From: Sinonovacula constricta
Lineage: Eukaryota > Mollusca > Bivalvia > Cardiida > Solecurtidae
NCBI GenBank assembly: GCA_007844125.1
Contig: CM017567.1
Span: forward strand, 41,006,527 to 41,070,526
Direction: 5' to 3'
DNA: 64,000 nucleotides
The notes beneath the pieces were generated by a model that saw only the letters and a program-made list of their open reading frames with translations, did no database searches and had not been told where the DNA came from. The position numbers and the translations under genes are program-made. Below are positions 23,295-36,675 of the stretch, in pieces. Every line of letters starts with the position of its first letter. Positions within the stretch are counted from its first letter, which is position 1.

Positions 23295-24633
23295 CTTTAA
23301 AAGAAAACAGAAAATGACTATAACAAATTAAACGAAAATTCGGTTGAGAATTAGGCTTTGTGGTTAAAAAGCTATTTAGCTTTTTATTTACCTGCAGGCA
23401 AATATTTGATAAGTATGCTTTCAAAGACGCTTAAAGAAATGTATAAAAAGCAGTAACGGTAAATATTTACACAACACTTGTGCTCGGTTTATTGGCCATT
23501 AAGTGGCCGATGTAGACCCTCGACTGTGCTCTCTGCCATTGAGCCTCTTCAATTGACGGTTCAATATAAATTTTAAGAAAAGTAGTCCACGAAATGAAAA
23601 CTGCTCTAGTCTTATAAGGCACATAGACATGCATTAAACACACTTTACACAAAGCACGTTGTGTTTGCTGGTGTTTGCTTGTGTTTTGTTCTTTTACAAA
23701 AGTCGTATATAAAAGAAAATAATTGTATGCCTATTTGTTGAAATAAATTACGAGCATGATTTGCGACAATTGCACCTGCTTTCTTTAAATAAAGCACAAT
23801 TTTGTAAATGTTTAAAATTGTTCAGACATAGAAAATCTTCATTAAGGGTATTATTCATAAATTTTCTATATATATTCTTAAGGTTTCATTAAATCATTTA
23901 AAAGATAGAAGACTACATATCAGGACTGCTTATATTTATGAGAAGCTTAGGATTGAAAACATGACATCCATACGCATTTAATCATCTTTTTATTGACTGA
24001 TCATCTTTAGTTTTGATAAATGCGAAATCGCTAAATCGGGGTGGTTAATTACGGTAAGTACTTCGTGAACTGTTTTATATTTCTTGGTTCTAGAGTGATT
24101 TTTTTTCAATTGATTATTGTTTTGTATCCTATGTCATAGGATATTTTAATTGTGAGCACGACACTAATTAGAATAATTATCAAATATAATACCAGAATAC
24201 ATCAAAATGGTTGAATGAATTCTAGTAGAAAATTAATTGTGGGGTTACTTCGTACATTTATTTAAGACTAAGAATCAAAGAAACATTGAATAAATAAATG
24301 TGTGTAATGCATTGCGGGAAATATTATTCTCGACTGTGTCTTTTCTACACTAAATTAATACCTTTGAAGTTGACAATAAAATATAGTTAAACTAAACACT
24401 AAACTCCATTGATCTAGCTTCCGTCGAAATCACTAAATCATTGTGTTTCTGACGTCTATTTTTCCTCTCTCTCAAAATGTCAATAATGTGAATAAAAATG
24501 ATATAATGTAATTTCATAGCTGGCACTTTAACAAGTGGATATAAAAGGAGCAACCACGGGGAGCAACCTGTAATTTAATGCTCATTGATGTATAATTATA
24601 GTGGGGTTCCAAATACCCATAACCTGCAAAGTA
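23295..24633. other. Intron or intergenic stretch
   Basis: Directly upstream of the long exon. A minus-strand frame at 23467-23652 looks exon-like near its end (SIEEAQWQRAQSRVYIGHL) but no paired splice sites fit. No repeat was recognised. Confidence 0.4.
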
Positions 24634-24943
24634 TGTTTGTTTATTGGGTTTATCGTCCCACCAACAGTATTTAGTTATCTGGAGAAGGTGTCCACTTGTA
24701 GCAGATATAGTGCTGACTTCACTGTGTATAGCATGCCGTGAACACCTGGCATGATACCACACCCTGTCACATTATCCTGACATCAAGCCAACCAGTCATA
24801 GAACTACCCTTATATTTGATTGAGCGTTAGCAAAGGAGCTATACCACTACAATTTTTAAGACTTTGGTATGTCGCGGCTCGGGTTCGAACCCGGGGCCTC
24901 CCGTACATGCAGCCGACACACTACCGACTGCGCAACCAGGCCC
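24634..24943 (-). mobile_element. SINE, second tRNA-SINE family (best full copy)
   Basis: On the minus strand the head reads TGCGCAGTCGGTAGTGTGTC (A box) and CCCCGGGTTCGAACCCGAG (B box). The body then continues to the AATAAACAAACA tail. The family body includes GTGACAGGGTGTGGTATCAT and GCTATACACAGTGAAGTC. It is the most complete copy in the window. Confidence 0.9.
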
Positions 24944-25074
24944 AGTGCCTGCAAACTATGAATTAATCAGATGTATACAAATAATGTAGATCCCGCTTAG
25001 TCTGCCCCTGCTATGAGCTGTCTGATCAGGATCTATTCTATTTGCTGGTTATTATATATCACTTGTTATCCTTT

Positions 25075-25275
25075 CTTGTGGTAGAGCGTCGACTTGCGGA
25101 TCGGGAGTCGCGGGTTCAAACCCCGGCCGGGTCAAACCAAAGACTTTAAAGTTGGTAGAAATGGCTTCCCTCCTAATGCTCGGGGCTAAGGGGACAGCAT
25201 TACGCCTGACTCGTCGATGTCAGTATAATGGACCGGCCGGGTTCAGTCACTGGGCACCTCATAAGAAACCATTGT
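25075..25275 (+). mobile_element. tRNA-headed SINE, third type
   Basis: An A box-like GTGGTAGAGCGTCGAC and a B box GCGGGTTCAAACCCCGGCC lie at tRNA spacing. A body with AATGGCTTCCCTCCTAATGC and GACCGGCCGGGTTCAGTCAC follows. The acceptor stem does not pair, so it is not a tRNA gene. Only one copy lies in this window. Confidence 0.65.
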
Positions 25276-28200
25276 TCTATAATGATAAAAATGTCGCTGC
25301 ACAGTATGGCAACAATGCCGGCAAATCCCATTCCCATCTCTTTCTTTTGCATGAACATGTAAGCAACACAGTTAATTTTTAGAGTAATAATAAATGTAGC
25401 ACGATAAGGCAAACACTATTGTCAGTCTTAAAAATGAACATAGCAGTAAATAATGAGGGTGAGTGATAATGTCACTCGTAATCTTCTTCAGGGGCTATAA
25501 CAATGAGCCGGGGGTTCTCGGGTCGCCATAACAAAACGGTAATACACAGAATCGGAAACAGTAGAATATAATCAGCGTGAAATGTTTCTTCAAGCTGACT
25601 GGAAAATTAAAGAATAATATTAGCAGTTTAAATATGAACGTTGTTCAATTTCGCCATTGTCTTAAACCGCATGATCTGCGATTACAAACTATATATAGAC
25701 GTGTTTCGTGGGTGGCATGTTAATATTTTATAATTTGTTAATTAAAGAAAAACAAAACCTTAATTCAACTAGGAAGGTTGTTTGACTTCTCTTCGGGGTT
25801 TTAAAAGCACAGTTCTTGTGAATACAGACAACGTACAGACGTATTTTGTGGGGGAGGAATGTTATATTTTTATAATTGCTTTATTTTAGGTCCGTAATTG
25901 CATTTTCCTTTGTCACACAAACAAAAGTTCCAATGCAATTTACCTTTTTGCGTACAGTAAAGCTTTAATTATTATGGGTCAGGTTCAAAAAGAAAATGTA
26001 CATAAACGATGCTGTCCGACAAGGACGTGTGTGAATATTTCCAGATAAGTGCTAGACAAAACTTTTTAAATACCGTGTTAATGTATGCTTTTCGTAAAAT
26101 GTTTGATGACGGACCTGTCGTGTTTAAAATTTAACAGTGACCGTTTATATAGTTATGATTGCATTTATGTATTCAACTTCAAGACAAGCATTGACACAAA
26201 ATATCACAGTGCGCCGAATTCATGTTTTAAATCAATAAGCACGTGGTTTTACGCATGACGACAGCGGACATTCGGTGAGTATTTTGACGAAAAATGATCT
26301 GAAAATACGTCGAACAATTGCCTTTCTCATGTACATTGCGTATGCTGCACCATTTGGTCGTGTATATTGTCTACATGTTTTAAGTATTTCACTTAATAAT
26401 ATAACTATTGTCTTAAACTAATTTATAGAAACACTGAACGAATAACAATCTATAAACCTTCTTTACAGCGCTGCCAACAGGTGAGAATAACACCTACCGA
26501 CCTCACGTGGATATAAGTTGCCAAATCGAGACGTTATATACTTGGTAAAAATCTTCAACGACTTACAACCACTCGGAACTCCTCGGTTATTTCTACGAAA
26601 TAGACTGCTCCATTCATCGCCAAACAGTTACGAATGAGATGATCACTACAACATCACCCCTACGACTGCTCCGTTCCGTTACTCTCCATTCATCGCCGAT
26701 GGGAAATTTAGTTAACTTTTCGCCGTTTCTGGTATTGATATTTCATTGGTAGCTTCATAACCCGATAAAGATTTCAGTCCAATGGTAAAGCCCGTTTCTT
26801 TCGATTTGTGGCACTAGGCAGCCATTTTTATACATCTAGTCTTCACGGTGAAGAGAATGAATTTTGTAAGCAGTATTATGATTGGCCAATTCTTGTTCTA
26901 TTCAGTTCGATAAGACGACAGAAAATTTACCATAAACCCACGGTCGACGAATGAAGTAAAACGGAATAGTCGATGCAACAACAGCCACGGTTTTCAACCG
27001 CATCAGCGCGGACACCGAAAATCCAACATGCGTCAGTACTACCAGAATGGCATACCTTTTGAGAGAACACTTTTTTGAAAATGATGATATTTTCATATTT
27101 TTCATTCTTTAAAGCTACTTTATACGATGACATTGTTAGAATGACGTCACTTATACTACAACGCCCCTTGCTTTTTTTATTTAGTAATATTTACCACCGG
27201 TTGTCGGGTAATATTTATTTACAGGTGTATATATTTGATATAGAAAACTCGTCCATAGGATGACGAAGAAATATCACCTTCTTGGGCAAACATCGATGTT
27301 AAAAGATAAATATAAACCGCTGACTTAAACAAACATTCGGATCGGACGACACTTTTCCCGTCTGGCGAGATAAGACATTACAAGATGTTTGAACTTAAGA
27401 ACGCGTATATCTTCACAAGGCATATGCTAGGGCAAGACAGCTGTATCTTCTGTTTATGGGGTATAAGATATACAACTGTATTATGCTTAGTATTAGGTTT
27501 TACAATGGCACACTGAATACACACAACATGTTCAACATACACCGAATTTAATAAGGTCATTAAGGCAATATGGATTAAGGAACATTACAGATTTAGGACT
27601 TAAATATTTATTCTAAGTGTCACAGATTAAGTTGAACGTCAGAGATTAAAAATATAAATATGATTTCTTAATGCATGCTTTAGTTTACTCGGTGTTTGAA
27701 ACAGCTTGACATGTTAACACAAAAAAAAGTTATGTTTACTGTTATATGTATAATAATAAGTATTTTAAATTAACTTATTATTGCTTTTAATTGTTTTTTG
27801 TTGTTGTCGTAGTAGTTTATTTCTTAGACATGTCGTTTTCTTTATATTTTATAATATCATTTTTCTTAGTGTTTCTAGATGAAATATGTTCGTATATTTA
27901 GGAAGAAAAAAGTTAAATTTCAACGATACACCATGCGATATCATAAAACAAAGAGAAATATAACACAGAAGACTAAATCAGCAAATTTTCATTACATAAA
28001 CTTGTATTTCCTTAAATAAAATCGTGTTCAAAGCTTGACAAATGTCATCAAAGATTGGAATGTTTGCGGAGATAGAGAGAGAAATCCCGGGGTCGGGACC
28101 CGGTAATCAATTTTCCCTTATCTTTTGCCCTTAAGCTGGCGGGTTTCTAAAGTCAGAGAATTTCACTCGACATCGAGCCACAGATAAACATTTCTTATTC

Positions 28201-28784
28201 AATGCTTACCATATATCAACGCTGCTGAAAATCACAACATCTGGTCCACGGTTTAAGCGCTTAAGAGGTTTTACTAAATGACCCGGTAAAAGTTGATTTT
28301 CCATGCCTAAACTTTGCACATAAGTGGATGTTTAGAAACTTTATAAAATTCCACAGCAGACAAAATGATTTAACTGCAAATATTAAATGAAAATATAATT
28401 TGTATTTTATATATGGTATATTTTATGTATAAATTCTGTTATTTTTCATTTAAAATTTATTTTCATAAGTCAATGACTCAAAACTTTAAAAGCTGTTACG
28501 ATCTTAATATTGTCGTATAATTACATTTTGTATTATTAATATAAAATGCGCAAACAATTATTGACAATAAAGTGTATTTTTAGCACTGCTATGATCAAAC
28601 GTTTGTGATTTACTTGCTTATTTATTGAGAGATAGTAAATATATCTTCCCGGAAATTTGCCACTATATTTAACTTTTAGCATGCAACTTAGCTTAACTAG
28701 CGCATTGCTGGGTCTTTATTATCACGCATATGCCCGCAACTTATCCAACTAAGGTTTTGTGCTTTCGGCAGTGACTGTTTTGTG
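25276..28784. other. Long non-coding stretch
   Basis: A block near 26560-26700 shares CTCGGAACTCCTCGGTTATT-like sequence with 19728 and repeats CTCCATTCATCGCC within itself. A GC-richer minus-strand frame at 26902-27105 is discussed separately. No other gene or repeat was recognised. Confidence 0.4.
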
Positions 28785-29165
28785 TTTTTATTTAACTAGC
28801 AGCCATTTGTTTACGCGTTTGTTTGTAGATCAAAGTTCAAAGTAAATTAAATAAACAAAAAAGAAAACAAAATCGGCTAACTGGTCAAATTACAATTTTT
28901 ATTATGTTATACATATATGTATAAGACAAAGAGAATAAACTGGACGCCATTTCTTCGCGTGCTTGTTTGCGGACCAAAGATTCGTAAATAAGCTTTAAAA
29001 AATTAGAAAGAACATCATTTACCTAGTCAGATTAAACATTTGATTTGCACGTACTGTATTTGACAAAACGAATAAACTGGCAGTCGTTTTACGTGCTTGT
29101 TTTCAGACCAAAAATTCATAAATAAACTTTTAAATAAGAAAAGAAAATCGACTAATAGGCCACGT
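28785..29165. repeat. Diverged tandem repeat, ~135-bp unit, about 3 copies
   Basis: Units near 28785, 28930 and 29065 share blocks such as GAATAAACTGG, CGTGCTTGTTT and GACCAAA-ATTC-TAAATAA. They are considerably diverged from each other. Confidence 0.6.
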
Positions 29166-29174
29166 AAAAAGCAG

Positions 29175-29425
29175 TTTGTTTTAAGGGCGGGATTGAGGGG
29201 TGGGGTGGGGGTGGGGTGGGGTACGGTGCATGAAGAGAAGAGTGGTGAAATCACATACATATAAGCTTAAAAATACTATTCTTTTAAAGTAAATTTTGTC
29301 TGTTAAGTTAGGGTCCATATCTGTGGATATATATCTGGTATTTACTGCGATAAAGTTGAATAGTTCTTGATTCATACCCCCACACCCCACCGACCCACCC
29401 ACCAAAATTTTCTGGATCCGCTTCT
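29175..29425. mobile_element. Diverged hAT-like miniature element
   Basis: Shares TATTTACTGCGATAAAGTTG and an AATTTTCTGGATCC-type end with the complete element at 56946-57151. A (GGGGT)n-like G-rich run occurs at 29190-29222. The left terminus is not clear. Confidence 0.55.
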
Positions 29426-31439
29426 TGCACATTCTGTCAAAAGCTAATAAACTGTATAGTTAACTGAGGAATTTATCCAATTTAGAGTGTTTGTCTCCGC
29501 CGAATTTTGATCTTATTTTCAAAAGTTTGGTGCAATGTCGTTTTATCTGTTATCGACTCAGATCATAATTGCATAACATTACAGTATTGAACTTTTCGGT
29601 ATGTATTTATTAACTCGGTCTTAGCAGTTTAATAAAAGTTTGTGGCATTCCAATAATCCTGCATTATTCAACAGTATTTATCAATAAAAACCACAAAATT
29701 CAATAACGCCAAACAATGAATGGAATAATCAATTCTTTATACATGTATGGGATGGGATGTGGGAGGTTCCTACTTCAGATTGTCTTGTCAAAACACTGGA
29801 CAACTAACTTAATATATTTGATTGGAGGTAGTAAGATTTTTGCTTTTTGCTGTTTCTGATCTTGATTTTGTTGCTGCCTTTTCGATATGTTTGTTGCTGT
29901 TGTCCCTGTAAATATTGTTGTTGTTGTTGCTTTTAGATTATCCGACACTGGAAATGCTAACTGACTAGATAAGAAGATAATTAAGCTAAAAGTGAGTTTA
30001 AACCACAAGTTGACGACATGTAATCACGCAGATTTTAAATGTTCCTAGCCTGATATTAATTTACAAAATGACGGAAGGACTTTATTTCATCAAACTTCTG
30101 CATGGAAAAGATATTATCAAGTTCATGTCAGTAAAACGGGCTTTCTTATCCAGAGGTATTGCAATTTGACAGACTGTGGGATCAAACGAATCTTTTTAGT
30201 GACTTCTGAATTACATATGGCGGATATAAGCTCTGAAACACGGACACGATTGAAGTCGGACCAGAGTTTTATATTGCTTATAAATATCGTCAGTAAAACT
30301 AATTTCCTTAAGTTCATAAATCTTTTGCCGAAGGTTTATTATTTGATTAAAGTTTGTACAAATACTGGAAATTAACAAGACGAGGTTGGGTTTTTATATT
30401 GTTATTGCTTTTGCAATAAACAGGAAAATGGGACCGTGATCAAAATGAGGTTCCGTGATTCATCCAGGGATCAAGGTTTATTTTGCGACGTCAGCTGTAA
30501 TCCTGGGTATAATCTTCGGATCTTAGCCATGTTCATTTCACTGCATGAATATATTGACTTTTTAGCGGGTCTCTTTTTTTTTTAAACTAAATTGATAAAA
30601 GTAATAACATGCGGAAGAATCTGGTATACGTGCTTCTAATTTAAATTAAAACAACATCAACAACAGAAACACATACCTTATATTAAAATAAGCAAACTCC
30701 TAAAAGACAACAGAAACAATTTAATTACTGTTGTGTTAAAACTATTTTACGTCTACATCTGCTAAAAATGGTACTTTTGACATCAAACACATTTTACGTG
30801 AATTTATGAGCCGATTTTGCAATTTAACTATAAAATGATATATAATATGAATTAACGTTTCGAAATTACGCCAACTACAGTGGGCATGAAAAAACGACAA
30901 CAAAATAAAACATGTGTGATTGACTCTTTAAGCCCCTTCTAACTATAAAGAATATTATTTTGGCACATTATCTGGGGAAAATAGAGTTTACCTTAAAGTG
31001 TTTATGGCACGTTCATTTTTGGCACATTTTCTTTTTCCTTTGAAACATGCATTGAATGCGTGTGAAAATCAAATAATGGGTGTCGAACAAATGAGCGGTC
31101 ACACGATAAACTGAAGAAGCAAACTCTATGATTTCTTATAAGATTTATGCACAATCATACACATGAAAAGATCTGAAAATATTGAGAATGAATAGGTAAA
31201 TCATAAATTTTACAGTACAATCAACTTAAGTGTATACATCTGACAATAGACAAACGATGAAATGAAAAAGTGAGGGATCGAGAATGAAGATAATTTGTTA
31301 GGGGTACAGTATAAATATCAATGGATATCAAGTGAGATGTTATTTCATATCTGACCTTTTATGTCAGTCTGTTTATTACAGATAATGAAATGTCAGCAAA
31401 CAGAGCCCCCTTACGATCGATCTCAGAAAAATACAACTC
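29426..31439. other. Non-coding stretch
   Basis: Several short frames occur, none with splice support. No repeat was recognised. Confidence 0.45.
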
Positions 31440-32137
31440 CAATGTCATTATTATATTTGAACCTGTTTAACATGGAATCGATGAAGCAAAGCGAAACAGA
31501 ATGGGAGCTGTCGATGCCTTTCCTAAATCTAAACATGTTTAACATGGAATCGATGAAGCAAAGCGAAACAGAATGGGAGCTGTCGATGCCTTTCTTAAAT
31601 CTAAACTGTTTAACAAGGAATTAATGAAGCAAAGCGAAGCAGAATTGGAGCTGTCGTTGTCGTTCTTAAATCTAAACCTGTTTAACATGGAATCGATGAA
31701 GCAAAGCGAAACAGAATGGGAGCTGTCGATGTCATTCCTAAATCTTAACATGTTTAACATGGAATCGATGAAGCAAAGCGAAACAGAATGGGAGCTGTCG
31801 ATGCCTTTCTTAAATCTAAACTTTTTAACAAGGAATTAATGAAGCAAAGCGAAACAGAATGGGAGCTGTCGATGCCTTTCTTAAATCTAAACTGTTTAAC
31901 AAGGAATTAATGAAGCAAAGCGAAACAGAATTGGAGCTGTCGTTGTCGTTCTTAAATCTAAACCTGTTTAACATGGAATCGACGAAACAAAGCGAAACAG
32001 AATGGGAGCTTTCGATGCCTTTCTTAAATCTAAACATGTTTAACATGGAATCGATGAAGCAAAGCGAAACAGAATGGGAGCTTTCGATGCCATTCCTAAA
32101 TCTAAACCTGTTTAACATGGAATCGATGAAGCAAAGA
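31440..32137. repeat. 72-bp minisatellite, 9 full units
   Basis: Units start with AACATGGAATCGATGAAGCA or the variant AACAAGGAATTAATG. Successive starts lie at 31469, 31541, 31612, 31684, 31756, 31827, 31898, 31970, 32042 and 32114. Most are exactly 72 nt; three are 71 nt and shift the frame. Translated, the common unit is 24 residues with MESMKQSETEWELS then a hydrophobic LNL(M/L)FN stretch. The 71-nt units break it into three overlapping frames (31361-31624, 31573-31839, 31859-32140). This fits a repeat better than an intact protein, although the 72-nt spacing is codon-compatible. Confidence 0.92.
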
Positions 32138-33094
32138 TAACTAAGACGGAAACTGTCCAACCAGGTTCTGCACTATTTGCTGCTAAGTCTGTGGCTATAT
32201 GCCTAGTTACCATCGCGTTAACTTGTGTTGCAGGCAAATAAATCGTTAAATGGATTATTATCAAACGTAAAATTATAAAGATTATACTTGGTCACTCAGT
32301 GAGAATGTTTCAGACTCATATTAGTATCTGCACTATTTGCTGTTCAGTTTCTCTGTATGCGTCAAATATGCTTGGCGTGTAAGTGCTGTCGAAGTTTGAA
32401 TCAAATATCTAAGACTGGGTACTGGTTTTATTGTCATAGACAAATGCAGAAGGATAAAGGCTCATTCAAATCACCGATACAATCTAACACGAATCTGATA
32501 TAGCAGATGACAGCATTTTAAAGGACACAGACCTACAGTAGGCTATATGGTTTCAATTCAAGCCGACCCTGTAATTGTAGTGACTGAATAGGCGAAATTT
32601 GGTTCATCGCTATTGTGAGAGTTATTGCAGTATATCTTGTCAGTTATTCCATTGAATAAGTAGTGAAATAGTGGGTTATGTGGGAGTTATTTGTTTTGTG
32701 GCTGTAGTTGTAATTTATAATGGGAGCTGTTTTCGCTAATAAAGAAACGTGAAACTTGAACTTGGTGGTGACGAAAATGGAAATTGAATTTCTCTATCAT
32801 TGTATATGCCCGTAGGTGTATTCATTATTGGCAGGTCGATATTTTTGCTTGATTATGGCTATTAACACAACAGAAAATTATTTAAAAAAAAAGACACTAA
32901 TACAACATACAATTCAAAATACAGACACCAACAGAAAAGAACAACAGAAAGATATTTTAGCCGCGTATTGATTGATAAGTTCGTGTATATCATTTTAAAA
33001 AACCCAAACATTATAAGGGTAGAAGTCGAGTGAATTGCTGTTGTGCTATTTCATGGTTATGTTTTTAAAACACCGTAACGACACGCCTCTATTC
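32138..33094. other. Non-coding flank of the 72-bp array
   Basis: A short direct repeat TCTGCACTATTTGCTG occurs near 32165 and 32329. Nothing else was recognised. Confidence 0.4.
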
Positions 33095-33297
33095 ATTGTT
33101 AAGCGACGTCAAGCTATTTTGGTGGAGGTAGACCCCCAGATAAATGTCTTTGTAGAACCGCAGGCTCAACGCAGATTAACTGGAGTCCCTCCCATATAAG
33201 TCCTTCGCCCCGACCGGGACTCGAACCCATGTGGCACGTGGTTTAGCTGTCAAAGGGTTGCAAATCGGCGACTCGGCCATTCGGCCACGGGCGCGCG
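33095..33297 (-). mobile_element. SINE with tRNA-Ser/Leu-like head
   Basis: Read on the minus strand it begins GCGCGCCCGTGGCCGAATGG, with B box TGGGTTCGAGTCCCGG and the family body. The tail end is short and no poly-A is visible. Confidence 0.8.
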
Positions 33298-34943
33298 TAT
33301 TTTAGGGTCATTATTTGAGTTATTTGAAGCAAAATACAACAATAGAAGAAACGGCAACTAGGTTGCAGCTACCTTCATTTTAGAAGCAGTTGGTTTTATG
33401 TGTTGTTGCTAATTACATATCGCAAAGTTTACTTTTAAAATATATCACCACACCAAGTTTTAGTGTCAATTAAAAGCAAACAGTATAAGCCAGGTATTAA
33501 CCTTGTTGACAATACAGACTTCCTCTTAACTTACGTCTTGACTTTTAATTGACTCATTCGCCAAGGAGCAAGCGTTTTTTTTTTTCAATATGTAAAGAGA
33601 TCAATAAATTTCAAACATAGTCGCATGGTTGAAGTTGTTACAGCTCGATTTGTCATATGTTTTGATGTAGTTTAATCGAGTTGGCATTCTTCATTCACGG
33701 ATTACGGAATATAAATCCTTATTATGTTGTATATTTAAAAGTAATAAATTTTCCATTTTTTTTGCCAAATACATCATGCTAAATCAACAAAATATGCTGG
33801 AGACTCAATAGCAAATAGTACAGATACTGGTCCGATAGCTCCCAGCTGTCTTATCCGGATCTACACTTTTTGCTTAAGCCTTATCAACTCGTGACTAGCA
33901 GAATAAGAGAAAAGCCAATACACAAGAGGATAAGATTTAAATATACACGCAATCAAAAATATAAAGGTCGATTATTACCTCTAATACTGTATGTTGTTGT
34001 GCTATTCCACTTTTGTGAACGAATTAATGCGGTTGTTTTTGAATGGATAATTATCCCTTCACAGTTTATATGCAGAGGAAAGAAGGGATCTAGTTTGACC
34101 TGGGCAGGTGTTGATAATAATTTGAGCTCATAACAATATACAGATCGTATACTTTAAACATGTTTACGCACATCGATTCTTAGACAGGTGGGAATAATGT
34201 GTATTACATGGACCTTCTACCTTTTTAAATATTTAAAGTAAACTGGACTCTGTAGGTCAACTTTTTAACGATGTGTTAAAAAGAAACAACAGTAAAACTT
34301 TATTAAACCACACTGGATAATGGTTCAAAATACAATATCATATTATTATATTATATGTGCATGTACACATATCTCCTTCATTAGATTGCGATATTTAGTT
34401 TGGGAGAATCAAAACCGTAGGGACAGTTTTCAGCTAACGTTTTTACCCGTTTTCCGAAGTGCGCATGCAGGGAGATACGTCATGGGTATACGTCACTAAT
34501 AAACAATGCGCAAATAACTTAAGCACGCTAATAAACAATAATTTAAATGCCCTTAAAGTTCAGATCGTGTGGATCTCTGAGTCATTTATCTACGTAAAAA
34601 TGTGATTATATTGCTTAAATTTACATTTGACAGGTGTAAAAAATGCAGTGTAAATACATATTGAATGGTGGTCTAATATCGTGGCGATATTCTACATGTA
34701 CGAAGTTTATATTAAACGTTGGGCATATGTTAATTATAAATTGTTTTCATAAAGTTATATCTATCTTCTAGATTTTAATTAATATGAATACAACCTTGTA
34801 GAAAATTGTTAATAAAATATATCTACCATATTTGTAGATGTTCCATTTCATGTTTACAATAAACTTTGAACGTGAGTTGTCTTCATAATATAATTTGATT
34901 CTACATTTTTTTAACTTGTTCACATTTTAACCAGGCAGTGAAA
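33298..34943. other. Non-coding stretch with a weak repeat
   Basis: At 33800-33905 there is a degenerate copy of the repeat at 6415-6545 (AATAGCAAATAGTACAGAT). A plus-strand frame at 33870-34133 overlaps it and is not called. Confidence 0.4.
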
Positions 34944-35455
34944 TTAAGGGTGGTATGCGGTAGTTTGGACCAAATATTTTTCTCAAATAGCCCGAAAACA
35001 TACCGCAAAATGTTGTTCATTGATGCCCTAAATCTATGTAAACAATAAAGCAAAAATCTCCACTCACCATTGCAAACAGGTATTGCCTATCTGAGCCACG
35101 CTGCAGAGATTGCTATTTTTAAACTAAGTAAAACCACGTTACAACTTAGTTTTGAGATTACGTTACATTGACATCCGGGATGTCTGCTGTGACAACGATA
35201 TCTATTTTAAGCAGAAATCACTATCGTTCATATTTATAGATTGGTCAAGAATTAGTATTTAGAGTTATTATTTTCGCAATTTGTACGTCTAGCAATATAG
35301 GTATTGTTCAAATTCGTCTTTACTTAGACGTATATATGAATATATGCAGAAAGTATGCCTTAATTCCACCCACCCCCACCACCTACTCCCCAAAAGTGGA
35401 AAAAAATATTGTTAAATGCATTTGATATAGGCAAAGTGTCGGATAGCGCCTTTCA
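34944..35455 (+). mobile_element. TTAA-type MITE, copy D
   Basis: Begins TTAAGGGTGGTATGCGGTAG and ends GTGTCGGATAGCGCCTTTC. The interior has the family blocks AAAATGTTGTTCATTGATG and CTATCTGAGCCACGCTGCAG. Confidence 0.8.
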
Positions 35456-36369
35456 ACCATATTCGTATCAGCGTCCCCGTCGTGTAAAAATCATTTTAAT
35501 ATGGTTTACACTAAAATTGGGGGACCTGAAAGTAATAAACTGTCTTTAATATATTATGTCTTTTAATATTATATACGTTTTTACGATACATAGGTACTTT
35601 GCAAATAAAATGTGTGATAGCATAATATGTGGTGTTTCTTATAATTTATTATAATCTTAAATCTGGCATCAGGCAAATATACATTGTTCATTTCATCAAT
35701 GTATTATCTTAAAAGATTTAATATGAGTATATTTATCTTAGAACGCCTGTTTGTTTTGTGTGTTTTTAAATTTCTATCATTATTAAAATTGATCTAATAC
35801 ATGTGATATCTATATTTATATTGGTATTAAGGCTTTCTACGTTAAAATATGATGTTTTTAAATTTGGTACCTGGAAATGTAGATTTGTCATAATATTATG
35901 CATTTTTATTACATGATTACCCTTGTTTTTCATTTAAAACACCCATTACATAATTTTTCTTATATTACACTAGTAATAGTAATAACTTAGTAAAACTACC
36001 CGTACAACTTAAAAGTATGATAATCTACCAAGGATCAAATTTGATCGGGGACAGGTGTTGTTGGTTTAAAATCTCTGTAATATTATGTGGCAGTTCCTCT
36101 AATACCTCTAATACCGAGTGTTATGCATCTTTTTTCTCCTATGAAGATTTCAAATACCAACAACTGAGTTAACTTTTAGTATCAACCTGTTACACAATTT
36201 TCAGTCTTACATCCGCCTGGCCACGTATATGTGTATGTACATGCCGCATTAAATCCACAGATCAGCAATTCCTGTTTGTTTAAACATTTACGTTCCTATC
36301 GAGCCAATTAGTAAACTGTTATTAATAAACTAAATATACAAATGACGTATTCTCCCGCATGAGGAGTCT
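35456..36369. other. Non-coding stretch
   Basis: Very AT-rich. Nothing was recognised. Confidence 0.45.
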
Positions 36370-36675
36370 ATTTATTGGGTTTATCTTCCCACCAGCAGTA
36401 TTTCAGTTATCTGGAGATGTTGTCCACTTGAAACATATATAGTGCTGCCTTCACTGTGAATAGCATACCATGAACACCTGGCATGCTATCACACCTTGTC
36501 ACATTATCCTGATACCGCTCCAACCAGTCGTGGAACCTTTATATTTGCTTGAACGTTAGCAAGGGAACTATACCACTACCATTTTTGCCTACTTTGATAT
36601 GTCGCGGCCCGGGATCGAACCCGGGACCTACCGTACCTGGAGCCGACGCTCTGCCGATTGCGCAATCAGGTCCGG
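36370..36675 (-). mobile_element. SINE, second tRNA-SINE family
   Basis: On the minus strand the head has TGCGCAATCGGCAGAGCGTC and CCCGGGTTCGATCCCGGG. The full family body follows, ending at TTATTGGGTTTATC on the plus strand. Confidence 0.88.

Noticed and set aside
21884..23317. Plus-strand frames opposite the long exon
   Set aside because: They are shadows of the 465-codon minus-strand frame.
23467..23652. Minus-strand frame ending GHLMANKPSTSVV
   Set aside because: Looks somewhat exon-like, but no donor or acceptor pair fits and no family was recognised.
25080..25140. Possible tRNA gene
   Set aside because: Pol III boxes are present without a paired acceptor stem, and SINE-like body sequence follows.
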